The notes below the pieces were generated by a model. It was not told the origin of the DNA and searched no databases. It saw nothing but the letters and a program-made list of their open reading frames with translations. The position numbers and the translations under genes are program-made. Of a DNA stretch of 64,000 nt, positions 34,441 to 44,950 are shown one piece after another (position 1 is the stretch's first letter; each line of letters starts with the position of its first letter). Source of the DNA: Falsiroseomonas bella (GTDB taxonomy: Bacteria > Pseudomonadota > Alphaproteobacteria > Acetobacterales > Acetobacteraceae); NCBI RefSeq assembly GCF_003173615.1, contig NZ_QGNA01000002.1, forward strand, positions 868,001-932,000, in the 5' to 3' direction.

Positions 34441-36045
34441 ATGACCGCGCTTCTCCCACCGGCCGCAACCTACGCTGACCTGCGCGACGCCTTCCGCTGG
34501 CGCATCCCCGCCGCCTGCAACATCGCAGAGGAAGCCTGCGATCGCTGGGTCGGCTCCGGCCGCACTGCGCTGATCCATCTGCACGATTCCGGCGCGGTGG
34601 AACGAATCACCTTCGACGAACTGCACCGCCGCGCCTGCCGCCTCGCGAATGTTCTCGAAGCCCAGGGCGTCGCGCGCGGCGACCGCATCGGCGTGCTGTT
34701 GCCGCAATGCCCGGAGGCCGCCGTCGCGCATCTCGCCACCTACCGCATGGGCGCGATTGCGGTGCCGCTGTTCCTGCTGTTCGGCACGGACGCGCTGGAA
34801 TACCGGCTGGCCGATTGCGCCGCCGCCGCGCTCATCACCGACGAAGCCGGGCTCGCCAAGATCGAGCCGATCCGCAATCGCCTGCCCGCGCTGCGTTGCG
34901 TGCTCGCCCCCGACCTCGCCGCGCAGATGGCGCGCGCGAAGGATACGCATGCCCGCGCCGCGACAGGCGCCGACGATCCCGCGCTGATCATCTACACCTC
35001 CGGCACCACGGGCAGCCCGAAGGGTGCGCTGCATGGCCATCGCGTGCTGCGCGGCCATCTGCCCGGCGTCGAGTTGCCGCAGGAGCGCTTCCCGCAGCAA
35101 GGTGACCTGTTCTGGACCCCGGCCGACTGGGCCTGGATCGGCGGCCTGCTCGACGTGCTGCTGCCCAGCCTGTTCCACGGCGTGCCCGTGTTGGCGCACC
35201 GCATGCAGAAATTCGATCCGGAACACGCCTTCGCCCTGATGGCGCGGCACGACGTCCGCAACGCCTTCCTGCCGCCGACGGCGCTGAAGATGATGCGCGG
35301 CGTGCCCGATCCCGCGCGCTTCGGCCAACGGCTGCGCAGCATCGGCTCCGGCGGGGAGACGCTGGGGGCGGAGATCCTGGAATGGGGCCGCACGGCCTTC
35401 GGCCTGACCATCAACGAGTTCTACGGCCAGACCGAGTGCAACCTCGTCGTCTCCAACTGCGCCGGCCTCTTCCCGGTGAAGCCCGGCAGCATGGGCCGCG
35501 CCGTGCCCGGCCACGATGTCGCCATCCTGGACGACGAAGGGCGCGAAGCGCCGCCGGGCACCGAGGGTGCCATCGCCATCCGCGCGCCCGACCCGGTCAT
35601 GTTCCTCGGCTACTGGAACCGTCCTGACGCCACGCGCGAAAAATTCCGCGGCGACTGGCTCGTCACCGGCGATCGCGGCATCGCGGACGAGGAGGGATAC
35701 CTCACCTTCCTCGGGCGCGACGACGACGTGATCACCTCCGCCGGCTACCGCATCGGCCCCGGCGAGGTGGAGGATTTCCTTCTGTCCCATCCCGCCGTGC
35801 AGGCGGTTGCCGTGATCGGCCTGCCCGATCCGCTGCGCACGGAGCGCGTCACGGCCGTGATCGTGCCGAAGCCGGGGATCACGCCGGACACCGCGCTGGC
35901 GCGCGACATCCAGGATTTCGTCCGCACCCGCCTTGCCGCGCATCTCTACCCGCGCCAGGTGGAGTTCACCGACGCCTTGCCGCAGACCGCCACCGGCAAG
36001 ATCATGCGGGGCGTTCTGCGCCAGCAATACGCCGCGAAGGAGTAG
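34441..36045 (+). CDS. Acyl-CoA synthetase (acetyl-CoA synthetase-like, medium/short-chain)
   Basis: A 534-residue adenylate-forming enzyme. The P-loop is YTSGTTGSPKGAL near residue 186; INEFYGQTECNL near 322; VTGDRGIADEEGY near 410; and the catalytic lysine is in TATGKIMRGVLR at the end. WTPADWAWIGG is typical of the acetyl/propionyl/butyryl-CoA synthetase-like group. With the dehydrogenase 6 nt downstream it suggests activation and oxidation of a short or branched acyl chain. Confidence 0.9.
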   Translation: MTALLPPAATYADLRDAFRWRIPAACNIAEEACDRWVGSGRTALIHLHDSGAVERITFDELHRRACRLANVLEAQGVARGDRIGVLLPQCPEAAVAHLATYRMGAIAVPLFLLFGTDALEYRLADCAAAALITDEAGLAKIEPIRNRLPALRCVLAPDLAAQMARAKDTHARAATGADDPALIIYTSGTTGSPKGALHGHRVLRGHLPGVELPQERFPQQGDLFWTPADWAWIGGLLDVLLPSLFHGVPVLAHRMQKFDPEHAFALMARHDVRNAFLPPTALKMMRGVPDPARFGQRLRSIGSGGETLGAEILEWGRTAFGLTINEFYGQTECNLVVSNCAGLFPVKPGSMGRAVPGHDVAILDDEGREAPPGTEGAIAIRAPDPVMFLGYWNRPDATREKFRGDWLVTGDRGIADEEGYLTFLGRDDDVITSAGYRIGPGEVEDFLLSHPAVQAVAVIGLPDPLRTERVTAVIVPKPGITPDTALARDIQDFVRTRLAAHLYPRQVEFTDALPQTATGKIMRGVLRQQYAAKE

Positions 36046-36051
36046 TCCGCG

Positions 36052-37224
36052 ATGGCCGCCAACCAGATGCCCATGCTCGACCATGAGCTCGGCGACGCGA
36101 TCGACGCGCTGCGCGACACCACCCGCGCCTTCGCCGATGAGAGGATCGCGCCGCTCGCCGCCGAGATCGACCGCACCGACGAGTTCCCGCGCCATCTCTG
36201 GCCCGAGATGGGCGCCCTCGGCCTGCACGGCATCACCGTGCCGGAGGCGTATGGCGGCTCCGACATGGGGTATCTCGCGCATACCGTCGCGATGGAGGAG
36301 GTCAGCCGCGCTTCCGCCTCCGTCGGCCTCTCCTACGGCGCGCATTCCAATCTCTGCGTCAACCAGATCCGCATCAACGGCACCGAGGAACAGCGCCGCC
36401 GCTACCTGCCCAAGCTCGTCTCCGGCGAGCATCTCGGCGCGCTGGCCATGTCGGAGCCCGGCGCGGGATCGGATGTGGTCTCGATGAAGCTGCGCGCCGA
36501 GAAGCGCGGCGACCGCTACATCCTGAACGGCACCAAGCTCTGGATCACCAACGCGCATTACGCCGAGACGATGGTGGTCTACGCCAAGACCGATCCCGAT
36601 GCCGGCCCGAAGGGCATCACCGCCTTCATCGTCGAGCGCGGTTTCCGCGGGTTCCGTCCGGCGCAGAAGCTCGACAAGCTCGGCATGCGCGGCAGCCCCA
36701 CCAGCGAGCTCGTCTTCGAGGATTGCGAGGTACCGGCCGAGAACGTGCTGGGCCAGGTGAATGGCGGCGTGCGCGTGCTGATGTCGGGGCTCGACTACGA
36801 ACGCGCGGTGCTCGCCGCCGGCCCGCTCGGCATCCTGCAGGCCTGCCTTGACCTCGTCGTGCCCTACATCCACGACCGCAAGCAGTTCGGCCAGTCCATC
36901 GGCGAATTCCAGTTCATCCAGGGCAAGGTCGCGGACATGTACACCGCGCTGAACGCCGCCCGCGCCTATGTCTATGCCGTCGCCCGCGCCTGCGACCGCG
37001 GCCGGGGCAGCCGCAAGGACGCCGCCGGCGCCATTCTCTTCGCCGCGGAGGCCGCGACGAAGGCGGCGCTCGATGCCATCCAGATCCTGGGCGGCAACGG
37101 CTACATCAACGAATACCCGGCCGGCCGCCTGCTGCGCGACGCGAAGCTCTACGAGATCGGCGCCGGCACCAGCGAGATCCGCCGCCTGCTGATCGGCCGC
37201 GAGATCTTCCGGGAGACGGCGTGA
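36052..37224 (+). CDS. Isovaleryl-CoA dehydrogenase-like acyl-CoA dehydrogenase
   Basis: A 390-residue flavoenzyme. [19 protein letters not shown] is the FAD/substrate loop, [15 protein letters not shown] follows, and [20 protein letters not shown] near the C-terminus is the conserved ACAD end. The Glu in the segment [17 protein letters not shown] sits where isovaleryl-CoA dehydrogenase carries its catalytic base, unlike other ACADs, where the base lies near the C-terminus. This supports the leucine-pathway type, though a related branched acyl-CoA is possible. Confidence 0.88.
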   Translation: MAANQMPMLDHELGDAIDALRDTTRAFADERIAPLAAEIDRTDEFPRHLWPEMGALGLHGITVPEAYGGSDMGYLAHTVAMEEVSRASASVGLSYGAHSNLCVNQIRINGTEEQRRRYLPKLVSGEHLGALAMSEPGAGSDVVSMKLRAEKRGDRYILNGTKLWITNAHYAETMVVYAKTDPDAGPKGITAFIVERGFRGFRPAQKLDKLGMRGSPTSELVFEDCEVPAENVLGQVNGGVRVLMSGLDYERAVLAAGPLGILQACLDLVVPYIHDRKQFGQSIGEFQFIQGKVADMYTALNAARAYVYAVARACDRGRGSRKDAAGAILFAAEAATKAALDAIQILGGNGYINEYPAGRLLRDAKLYEIGAGTSEIRRLLIGREIFRETA

Positions 37225-37300
37225 ACGCCCTATCGCCCGCTTGCGGGGACGCAAAGGGTAGGGGAAACCAAGGCCCGAACGGCAGACAGGAGACCCCCTC

Positions 37301-37717
37301 ATGACCGGCGTGCCCGATGTCAGCCCCCGCGCCACCTGGCAGGAACTCGCGCAGGACCAGGACGCGATGCTGGTGGATGTGCGCACCGACGCGGAATGGA
37401 ACTTCGTCGGCGTGCCCGACCTCTCCTCGGTCGGCAAGCAGACCGTGCTGATCCCCTGGCAACTCTATCCCTCGATGCAGGTGAACGGCGCCTTCACCGA
37501 GCATCTGCACCGCGCCGGCGCCACGCCGGAGACGAAACTCTATTTCATCTGCCGCTCCGGCGCGCGCTCGCTTGCCGCCGGGCAGGCGGCGCAGGCGGCG
37601 GGCTTCCCGCACGCCTTCAACGTCGCCGACGGCTTCGAGGGGCCGGTGGATGCCGAAGGCCATCGCGGCGCCATCGCCGGCTGGAAGGCCGATGGCCTGC
37701 CCTGGAGACAGCGCTGA
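37301..37717 (+). CDS. Rhodanese-like domain protein
   Basis: A 138-residue single-domain rhodanese. MLVDVRTDAEWNFVGVPDL is the N-terminal motif and YFICRSGARS holds the active-site Cys. No signal peptide, so cytoplasmic. An AGGAG site precedes the ATG. It follows the dehydrogenase by 76 nt and shares one base with the next gene (TGATG). The link to acyl-CoA metabolism is unclear. Confidence 0.9.
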   Translation: MTGVPDVSPRATWQELAQDQDAMLVDVRTDAEWNFVGVPDLSSVGKQTVLIPWQLYPSMQVNGAFTEHLHRAGATPETKLYFICRSGARSLAAGQAAQAAGFPHAFNVADGFEGPVDAEGHRGAIAGWKADGLPWRQR

Positions 37718-38181
37718 TGCCCACGCCCCTGCCGCTGAATGCGGATTTCCTCTTCCGCATGGAGATCGAGGTCGAGCCCGGCCCGTCCTATCCGACGCCG
37801 CTCGGCGAGCGCCGCCTCGGCCTGGTGAAGAGCGGGCGCTTCCATGGCCCGGTCGCGAACGGCGTGGTGCTGCCGGGCGGCGCCGACTGGATGACGCATG
37901 GCGCGGACGGCGCCACGCGCCTCGATGTGCGCGCCATGCTGCGGGCCGAGGACGGGCAGGTGATCGGCATCACCTACACCGGCATCCGCGCCGGCGCGCC
38001 GGAGGTGCTGGCGAAGCTCGCGGCCGGCGAGGCGGTGGACCCCTCCGCCTACTACATGCGCACCGCCATCCGCTTCGAGACCGGGCCGGGCCCGTTGGAA
38101 TACCTCAACCGCGTCCTGGCCGTCGCGATCGGCCAGCGGCCGCCGCAAGGGCCGATCTACGACGTCTACGCGATCCTCTGA
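37717..38181 (+). CDS. DUF3237 family protein
   Basis: A 154-residue beta-barrel-type protein of the DUF3237 family (FRMEIEVEPGPSYPTPLGER at the start, FHGPVANGVVLPGGADWMTH, YMRTAIRFETG). The family is uncharacterised and often sits with catabolic enzymes. It is coupled to the rhodanese gene. Confidence 0.85.
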   Translation: MPTPLPLNADFLFRMEIEVEPGPSYPTPLGERRLGLVKSGRFHGPVANGVVLPGGADWMTHGADGATRLDVRAMLRAEDGQVIGITYTGIRAGAPEVLAKLAAGEAVDPSAYYMRTAIRFETGPGPLEYLNRVLAVAIGQRPPQGPIYDVYAIL

Positions 38182-38287
38182 TCCGCCCTGTCGCCGCCCG
38201 GCAGTGACCAACCGAAAGTTGATTATTGCCGCTTGCATCAATCCTCGGTAGAAGCTCGAAACCGTATACCGGGGAGTTTCGGGCAGG

Positions 38288-39181
38288 GTGGGGCTCGGAG
38301 GCCTGCTGAGAGGGATGTTTGGCCGCTCGTCGCCACCGGGCGATGACGCGGCCTGGACGCCCGCCCCGCATCCGGCCGAGACGGCGCGCGGCTTCGCGGA
38401 AGGCGGCGCCGCCCTGCCGCTTTCGCCCGCCGCCTCCTCCGGCTTCACCCGGGCCGTGCCGCCACCCTCAGGCGCCGCAGACGCCGGCGCCGATCTTCCC
38501 TTTCCCAGCACCGGCCCGCATGGCCATCGCGCGCGCATGCGCGACAAGCTGCTCACCCGCGGCCCGGGCGCGCTCGCCGACTACGAGCTGCTGGAGATGC
38601 TGCTCTTCCTCGCCATGCCCAAGGGCGACACCAAGCCTCTGGCCAAGTCGCTCATCAACCGCTTCGGCAGCTTCGCCCGCGTGCTGGCCGCGCCGCAGCC
38701 CGAATTGCTGGCGACCCGCGGCCTCGGCCCGCATTCCGTCGCCGCGCTCAAGCTGGTGCAGGCCGCGGCGCTGCGCATGCAGCAGGCCGAGCTGATCGAG
38801 GCGCCGGTGCTCAACAACTGGGACCGGCTGATGGCCTATCTGAACGCCGCGCTCTCGCGCGAGCGGGTGGAGCAGTTCCGCGTGCTGTTCCTGGACACGC
38901 GCAATCGCCTGCTCGCGGACGAGGCGCAGGCGCGCGGCACGGTGAACCACACGCCGGTCTACCCGCGTGAGGTGGTGAAGCGCGCGCTGGACCTGCACGC
39001 AACGGCGCTGATCCTGGTGCACAACCACCCCTCCGGCGATCCCACGCCCTCGGCCGCGGATGTCGAGATGACGAAGGAGGTGAAGCGGGCAGGGGCCGTG
39101 CTCTCCATCGTGCTGCACGACCACGTCATCATCGGCAACGGGCGCTGGTTCAGTTTTCGGCGCGAAGGCCTGCTGGACTGA
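38288..39181 (+). CDS. radC: RadC family (UPF0758) JAB-domain protein
   Basis: A 297-residue protein. Residues about 75-150 are the helix-hairpin-helix-like domain (GHRARMRDKLLTRGPGALAD); the C-terminal JAB/MPN domain has the metal motif HNHPSGDPTPSAADVEMT. The N-terminal 70 residues are a low-complexity Ala/Pro extension. The GTG at 38288 is the upstream start; an ATG at 38315 is possible but has a purine run directly against it. Despite the name, a DNA-repair role is not proven in this family. Confidence 0.87.
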   Translation: MGLGGLLRGMFGRSSPPGDDAAWTPAPHPAETARGFAEGGAALPLSPAASSGFTRAVPPPSGAADAGADLPFPSTGPHGHRARMRDKLLTRGPGALADYELLEMLLFLAMPKGDTKPLAKSLINRFGSFARVLAAPQPELLATRGLGPHSVAALKLVQAAALRMQQAELIEAPVLNNWDRLMAYLNAALSRERVEQFRVLFLDTRNRLLADEAQARGTVNHTPVYPREVVKRALDLHATALILVHNHPSGDPTPSAADVEMTKEVKRAGAVLSIVLHDHVIIGNGRWFSFRREGLLD

Positions 39182-39190
39182 ACTCGTCCT

Positions 39191-39865
39191 TCACCGACGC
39201 CCCGCCAACTGCCGGTTCTCGAGCCGGGACAGCAGCCGCACGAAGGGCCAGAGCAGCACGAAGTAGGCCATCGCCGCGACCACGATGGGTGTCGCGTTGA
39301 AGGTGATGCTCTGCGCCTGGCGCGCCTGGAACAGCAGTTCGGGCATGGCCACCACGCTGGCGACGGAGGTCAGCTTCACCACCTCCAGCGTGTTGCCCAC
39401 CAGATCCGGCAGCACGTTCCGCACCGCCTGCGGCAGCACGATGAACAGCCATATCTGCCAGGGCCGGAGGCCGAGTGCGCGCCCCGCTTCCCGCTGGCCC
39501 GCCGGCACAGCCTCGATGCCGGCGCGCAGGATCTCGGCATAGTAGGCGCCGGTGTTCAGCATGAAGGCGATCGACACCGCCCCCCAGGCGCCGAGGTCGA
39601 GCCCCGCGAAGGGCAGCCCCGCATAGAGCAGGATCAGCAGCACAAGCGGCGGGATCGCGCGGAAGATGTCGATCAGCACCACCAGCGGCCAGCGCAGCCA
39701 GGGCTCCCGCCGGGTGGAGAGCAGCGCGAAGCCGAAGCCGGCGCCGAGCCCGAGCGGCACCACCAGCGCCGAGAGCAGCAGCGTCTGCTGCAGCCCCATC
39801 CAGAGGATCGGCAGCGCCGCGACGGCGATCTCGATGTTGAAGAAGGCCTCGGCGAACTCGCTCAT
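39191..39865 (-). CDS. Polar amino-acid ABC transporter permease 2
   Basis: A 224-residue permease of the HisM/GlnP family, with about five membrane segments. The EAA loop is EAGRALGLRPWQIWLFIVLP. It ends the binding-protein/permease/permease operon on the minus strand; the neighbour radC is convergent 9 nt away. No ATP-binding gene is present on either side, so the ATPase must be encoded elsewhere or shared. Confidence 0.92.
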   Translation of the reverse strand: MSEFAEAFFNIEIAVAALPILWMGLQQTLLLSALVVPLGLGAGFGFALLSTRREPWLRWPLVVLIDIFRAIPPLVLLILLYAGLPFAGLDLGAWGAVSIAFMLNTGAYYAEILRAGIEAVPAGQREAGRALGLRPWQIWLFIVLPQAVRNVLPDLVGNTLEVVKLTSVASVVAMPELLFQARQAQSITFNATPIVVAAMAYFVLLWPFVRLLSRLENRQLAGRR

Positions 39866-39868
39866 CGC

Positions 39869-40549
39869 TCAGCGGCGCCAGGCGAAGCGCGTCTCGATCC
39901 AGCGGCCGAGCACCACGACGGGGAAGAACAGCACGAGATAGGCAAGGGCGCCGAGCATCAGCGGCGTCGGGTTGCCGGAGAAGGCCATCGCCGACTGCGC
40001 CGCGCCCAGGATCTCGGACACCGCGACGACGGAGCCAAGCGCCGTGCCCTTGGTGATCGCGATGGTGCGGTTGGTCAGCGGCGGAATGGCGATCCGGATC
40101 GCCTGCGGCAGCACGATCTTCCGCAGCGTCGGCAGGAAATGCAGGCCGAGCGCGCGGCCCGCCTCCCACTGCCCCTTCGGCACCGCGCAGATGGACCCCC
40201 AGAAGATCTCCTCGGCGAAGGCCATCAGCACCAGCGTCAGCGCGAGCCAGGTGGCGGCGAAGCCGGAGAAGCCGATGCCCGCCGCGGGCAGGCCGAAATA
40301 GATCAGCACGATCAGCACCAGCGGCGGCAGCGCGCGGAACAGGTCCACGACGAAGATGATGGCCCAGTTCAGCGGCCGGATGGCGAGCGTGCGCAGCACC
40401 GCCAGCAGCAGCCCGAGCGCCAGCCCGCTCACGATGATCAGCGCCGCAAGAGCGATGGTGACGCCGAGCCCTTCCAGGATCTTCGGCCAGTATTCCGCCG
40501 CGACCCGTGCGTTCAGGAAGGTGAACGCGAACCCTTCCCAGCCGGTCAT
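39869..40549 (-). CDS. Polar amino-acid ABC transporter permease 1
   Basis: A 226-residue permease, paralogous to its downstream partner 3 nt away. Its EAA loop is EAGRALGLHFLPTLRKIVLP. It starts MTGWEGFAFTFLNARVAAEY, a typical periplasmic/cytoplasmic entry for this family. Separated from the binding-protein gene by 155 nt containing two hairpins. Confidence 0.92.
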   Translation of the reverse strand: MTGWEGFAFTFLNARVAAEYWPKILEGLGVTIALAALIIVSGLALGLLLAVLRTLAIRPLNWAIIFVVDLFRALPPLVLIVLIYFGLPAAGIGFSGFAATWLALTLVLMAFAEEIFWGSICAVPKGQWEAGRALGLHFLPTLRKIVLPQAIRIAIPPLTNRTIAITKGTALGSVVAVSEILGAAQSAMAFSGNPTPLMLGALAYLVLFFPVVVLGRWIETRFAWRR

Positions 40550-40642
40550 GTGGCCATGCCCTCAGACGCCGGGCGCGACCTCCGGTCGCTTGGCTTCGCG
40601 CAGGCTACGGGCGTGCTGCTCATCGCTGGTGGTCTGTGCGCG

Positions 40643-40684
40643 GCGGCCATTCGGCCGCTCGGCCCGCCTGAAGTGCGGCGGGCC
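40643..40684 (-). terminator. Tandem hairpins between binding-protein and permease genes
   Basis: GCGGCC-N4-GGCCGC at 40643-40658 and GGCCCGCC-N8-GGCGGGCC at 40661-40684 lie 20 nt past the binding-protein stop in transcription order. There is no U-run. They likely act as a leaky terminator or 3' stabiliser that keeps the binding protein more abundant than the permeases. Confidence 0.5.
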
Positions 40685-40704
40685 GCCTGCACCATACCTT
40701 CGTC

Positions 40705-41541
40705 TCAGCACCGCGGCTCGCGCGGGGTCGGGTCGTAGCCGGGCAGGCCGGGCACGCCGGTGCCGGGGAAGACGGTGTTCTCGGCGTCGTCGGCGGCCGG
40801 CGCCACGCCGAACCACTGCTGCGACAAGCGCGCGATGGTGCCGTCCTTCTTCATGCACTCGAGCGCGTTCTCCAGCTCCACGCGCATCGCCGTCGCGCCC
40901 ATCGGCAGCGGCGCCGACCAATGCGCCCGCGTCTCCCGGATCACGAAGTCGGGCACGAATTGCGGAGCGCGCGTCGCGGCGTAGCGCACCACCGTGTTGC
41001 CGCCGAGATTCGCATAGGCGCGGCCGCTCACCACCGCCTGCACCGCATCGGGCTGGGTGTCGTAGGTCTGCACCGTGAAGCCGTAGCGCGCGGCGTTCTG
41101 CTGCGCCCAGGCGTCGTAGGCGCTGCCCTTGTTCACGCTGATCGCCTTGCCGCGCAGGTCGTCCAGGCTGGTGATCGGCGCGGAGCCACGGCGGATGCCG
41201 AACTGGAAGGCGGTGTAGAGGTAGCCCTCGGTGAACAGCATGTTCGCCGCCCGCTCTGCGGTCGCCGTGGTCGGCGCGCAGAGGAAGTCGTAGCGCCCCG
41301 CATTCATCGCCGGGATCAGGCCGGAGAAGCTGGCGCTGTCCACCACGAGCTCGCGCCCCATGCGCTTCGCGGCCTCGCGGAACAGGTCCACGTTGAAGCC
41401 CTGAACGCCGCCCTGCAGTGTCGGGAAGGCATGCGGTGCGAAGGTGCCGTCCACCGCGCAGCGGAGCGGCGGCTGTCCCTGCGCCAGGGCCGGCCCCGCC
41501 AGGGCCAGAGAAAGAAGTGCCGCGGTGAAGCTGCGCCGCAT
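40705..41541 (-). CDS. Polar amino-acid ABC transporter substrate-binding protein
   Basis: A 278-residue periplasmic binding protein of family 3. The signal peptide is MRRSFTAALLSLALAGPALA with cleavage before QGQPP. GVQGFNVDLFREAAKRMG, then AGRYDFLCAPTTATAERA are the typical first-lobe motifs. The ATG at 41541 has a CAGGGAGA site. Ligand cannot be told from sequence. Confidence 0.92.
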   Translation of the reverse strand: MRRSFTAALLSLALAGPALAQGQPPLRCAVDGTFAPHAFPTLQGGVQGFNVDLFREAAKRMGRELVVDSASFSGLIPAMNAGRYDFLCAPTTATAERAANMLFTEGYLYTAFQFGIRRGSAPITSLDDLRGKAISVNKGSAYDAWAQQNAARYGFTVQTYDTQPDAVQAVVSGRAYANLGGNTVVRYAATRAPQFVPDFVIRETRAHWSAPLPMGATAMRVELENALECMKKDGTIARLSQQWFGVAPAADDAENTVFPGTGVPGLPGYDPTPREPRC

Positions 41542-41721
41542 CGTTGTCTCCCTGTTCACGAACAGCGCCGCACCATTCCATCCCCCCGGCGGCAGCGCCA
41601 CGCGCCCCAGCTTGAAATTACGCAGAATTCACACGCTACGCGCCACAATCCGGCCTTTTCCGCGTCGCTTGCCTGCCCCTGTGCCTGCGTAGAAGGCACA
41701 GCATCGCAGGACGCTTTTGCC

Positions 41722-41934
41722 ATGGAACACGTCGGAATGCCGCGTATCGCACTCGGACTCGTCGTCCTCGGTCTCGTCTCCGTGCTTCTCACCGTGCTGC
41801 TGGTGATGGGCGACGCGACGCTGCCGGGTTTCCTGCCGCCCTTCGCGGCGGCGCTGCTCGCGGGCCTGGGCGGCCTGGCGCTCGTCTGCGGCCTCTGGTT
41901 GCTGGAGCCGGGGCGCGACAAGCTCTCGGCCTGA
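41722..41934 (+). CDS. Small two-helix membrane protein
   Basis: A 70-residue protein with two hydrophobic helices: IALGLVVLGLVSVLLTVLLV and AALLAGLGGLALVCGLWLL, joined by a short loop, with a charged tail PGRDKLSA. No known family. The region upstream (41542-41721) is AT-richer than its surroundings and is a likely promoter. It is convergent with the next gene. Confidence 0.65.
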   Translation: MEHVGMPRIALGLVVLGLVSVLLTVLLVMGDATLPGFLPPFAAALLAGLGGLALVCGLWLLEPGRDKLSA

Positions 41935-41966
41935 GGTCCGAGCAGTCCTGAGCCTGGCCGCTGGAC

Positions 41967-41989
41967 AGGCGGGTCCGATCAGCCCGCCT
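41967..41989. terminator. Bidirectional hairpin between convergent genes
   Basis: AGGCGGG at 41967-41973 pairs with CCCGCCT at 41983-41989 over a 9-nt loop. It overlaps the stop codon of the minus-strand gene and lies 32 nt past the plus-strand stop. No U-run. Confidence 0.4.
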
Positions 41990-42659
41990 CGCGCACCAGC
42001 GTGGCGAGGCGCGTCGCCGCGGCCTCCAGGCTCCGGATCAGCGCCTCATAGGCCTCGGTCACCTCGGTCAGCCGCCCGATCTCGGCCTTGGTGACGGGCG
42101 GGGGCAGGGCGGCCAGCTCCTCATAGATCCCGACGCGCGCGTGGAAGCCGCGCATCAGCGCGGCCCAGCTGGCATCGAGGATCGCTTCGCTGCGCTCGGC
42201 CTGCATGTCCTTCAGGATGGCCGCGGCCGCGCCGCCGGCTTCGGTCATCGCCTTGCGCAGCCGCGCCCAGGAGGCGTCGAGCCGCGCGTCATGGTCCGCC
42301 TGGGTGGGCACGGGCAGCCCGCGGCTCCGGTTCGCGGCGAAGGCACGTTCCAGTGCCGCCGTGCGGGCCGCCGGATCCAGCAGGTCGGAACGCGAATGCA
42401 GCCGCGCCGTCTCTGCCCACTCGCGCAGATAGTCGGCAAGGCTCCGCCGGACGGAGCTGTTCATGATCATCTGGAACCGCGTGACCTCGGCATGCAGGTC
42501 CAGCAGCCGGCTGCGCAACTGCCGCGCCTTCAACGCGTCGTAGCCGGCAGTGCCGGTGCGCGCGGCATGCGCCACGCCATCCACCAGCCCGGTCACCAGC
42601 CCGCTGGTCTGGCGCACCACCGCGGCCAGACCCTCCAGCGTCACCAGCGCAGCCGACAT
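41979..42659 (-). CDS. Hypothetical alpha-helical protein, 226 residues
   Basis: A 226-residue, almost wholly helical soluble protein with many Ala, Arg and Glu. It starts MSAALVTLEGLAAVVRQTSG and ends EAAATRLATLVREAG, with a central YLREWAETARLHSRSDLL. No motif recognised. It is downstream of mtnA by 49 nt and may be co-transcribed. Confidence 0.65.
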   Translation of the reverse strand: MSAALVTLEGLAAVVRQTSGLVTGLVDGVAHAARTGTAGYDALKARQLRSRLLDLHAEVTRFQMIMNSSVRRSLADYLREWAETARLHSRSDLLDPAARTAALERAFAANRSRGLPVPTQADHDARLDASWARLRKAMTEAGGAAAAILKDMQAERSEAILDASWAALMRGFHARVGIYEELAALPPPVTKAEIGRLTEVTEAYEALIRSLEAAATRLATLVREAG

Positions 42660-42708
42660 CCGCCTCTCCGCGATCCGCCGCGATTATGCCGCCCGCTTGC
42701 GGAGGGCG

Positions 42709-43806
<1,098 letters not shown>

Positions 43807-43858
43807 GGGCGGAGAGATGCGATGCGCCGGCCGCGAAAGCAACCGGCGAGACCATACC

Positions 43859-44326
43859 TCAGATCCGCTGGTGCAGCGCGCAGACCAGGGTGAAGAGCCG
43901 CCGCGCCGTCTCGAAGTCCAGTTCGACCCGCCCGGCGAGCCGTTCCGTCAGCACCGTCGCGCCTTCGTTGTGAAGGCCTCGCCGGCCCATGTCGATCGCC
44001 TGGATCCGCGCCTCCGACCCGCCCTCGGCGACCGCCTTCTCATGGCTCTCCACCACCAGGTGGTAGTCCTTGATCAGCCGGCGGAACGGCCCGAGCGCCA
44101 GCACCAGCGCATGCAGCGGCTGGTCGGCCTCGTCGCGGATGTCGAGGATCAGCCGGCCCTCGCGCACCATGATCTGCAGGCCGAAGGGGCCGGCGAGCCC
44201 CTTCGGCCGGAACACGTTGCCCGCCAGCAGGTCCTCGACCGCCTGGCGGCGGTCGGCCTCGGCATAGGGGCTCGGCAGGGGCTGCGCATCCGGCAGGACG
44301 ATCCGGACAAGGTCCCGTTCAGGCAT
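43859..44326 (-). CDS. UPF0262 family protein
   Basis: A 155-residue protein of UPF0262, a family largely confined to alphaproteobacteria. Signature parts are RRQAVEDLLAGNVFRP, LHALVLALGPFRRLIKDYH and AIDMGRRGLHNEGATVL. Function unknown. It follows the DUF983 gene by 9 nt, a common alphaproteobacterial pairing. Confidence 0.9.
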   Translation of the reverse strand: MPERDLVRIVLPDAQPLPSPYAEADRRQAVEDLLAGNVFRPKGLAGPFGLQIMVREGRLILDIRDEADQPLHALVLALGPFRRLIKDYHLVVESHEKAVAEGGSEARIQAIDMGRRGLHNEGATVLTERLAGRVELDFETARRLFTLVCALHQRI

Positions 44327-44335
44327 GGGCGAAGG

Positions 44336-44764
44336 CTAGCGCCCCCCGGGCGGGGCGCCACCATGCTCGTCGCCGGTGAAGCCGAGCCGCATCATCCAGC
44401 CCACCGTGGCGCCCTTCACCGGCCGCAGCAGCAGGATGCAGGCGATGGTGAACAGCGGCAGCCACAGCGCCATATGGATCCACATCGCCGGCTGATAGGC
44501 CTTCTCGATCCACAGCACCGGCGGCACCAGAAGGTGACCGGCGATGAAGATGGTGAAATAGGGCGGCGCATCATCGGCCCGCAGCCGCCCTAGCGGCGCC
44601 CCGCAATGCGAGCAGGCGGGGACGACCTTGAGGTAGCCGTCGAAGACCTTGCCTTCCCCGCAAACGGGGCAGCGGTTGCGCGCGCCGCGCCACACAGCGG
44701 TCCAGAAGCTGTCGGGCGGCGAGTAGGGCAAAGCGGGTGCCGAGCGGTCGGGCTCCCAGCGCAT
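44336..44764 (-). CDS. DUF983 family membrane protein
   Basis: A 142-residue protein with an N-terminal zinc-ribbon-like domain (CPVCGEGK, then CSHCGAPL: two C-x2-C pairs) and two membrane helices (TIFIAGHLLVPPVLWIEKAY and MWIHMALWLPLFTIACILLL). The ATG at 44764 has a GGAAGGAA site. Function unknown; linked to the UPF0262 gene. Confidence 0.88.
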   Translation of the reverse strand: MRWEPDRSAPALPYSPPDSFWTAVWRGARNRCPVCGEGKVFDGYLKVVPACSHCGAPLGRLRADDAPPYFTIFIAGHLLVPPVLWIEKAYQPAMWIHMALWLPLFTIACILLLRPVKGATVGWMMRLGFTGDEHGGAPPGGR

Positions 44765-44950
44765 GTGGCGTTCCTTCCGGCATTGTCGCCCCGCAGGCCG
44801 GGGCAGGGGAGGCGCGGCGGAGGATCCCGCCCGCCCTTCTTCCACCGGAGAGGCAGCGCCGTTGTGCACTGCATCATGGTGCCTGCGCGGCCGCCGATCA
44901 AGCTCGGCGGCCGCGCACGGTGGTGCCAGGCCCAACGCCCGACGGCGCCT

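Noticed and set aside
34207-37437. 1076-codon minus-strand frame opposite the acyl-CoA synthetase and dehydrogenase genes
   Set aside because: Shadow frame; crosses a repeat element and three genuine genes.
38219-38241. TTGAT-N13-ATCAA inverted repeat upstream of radC as an operator
   Set aside because: Only 5-bp arms; too weak to separate from chance.
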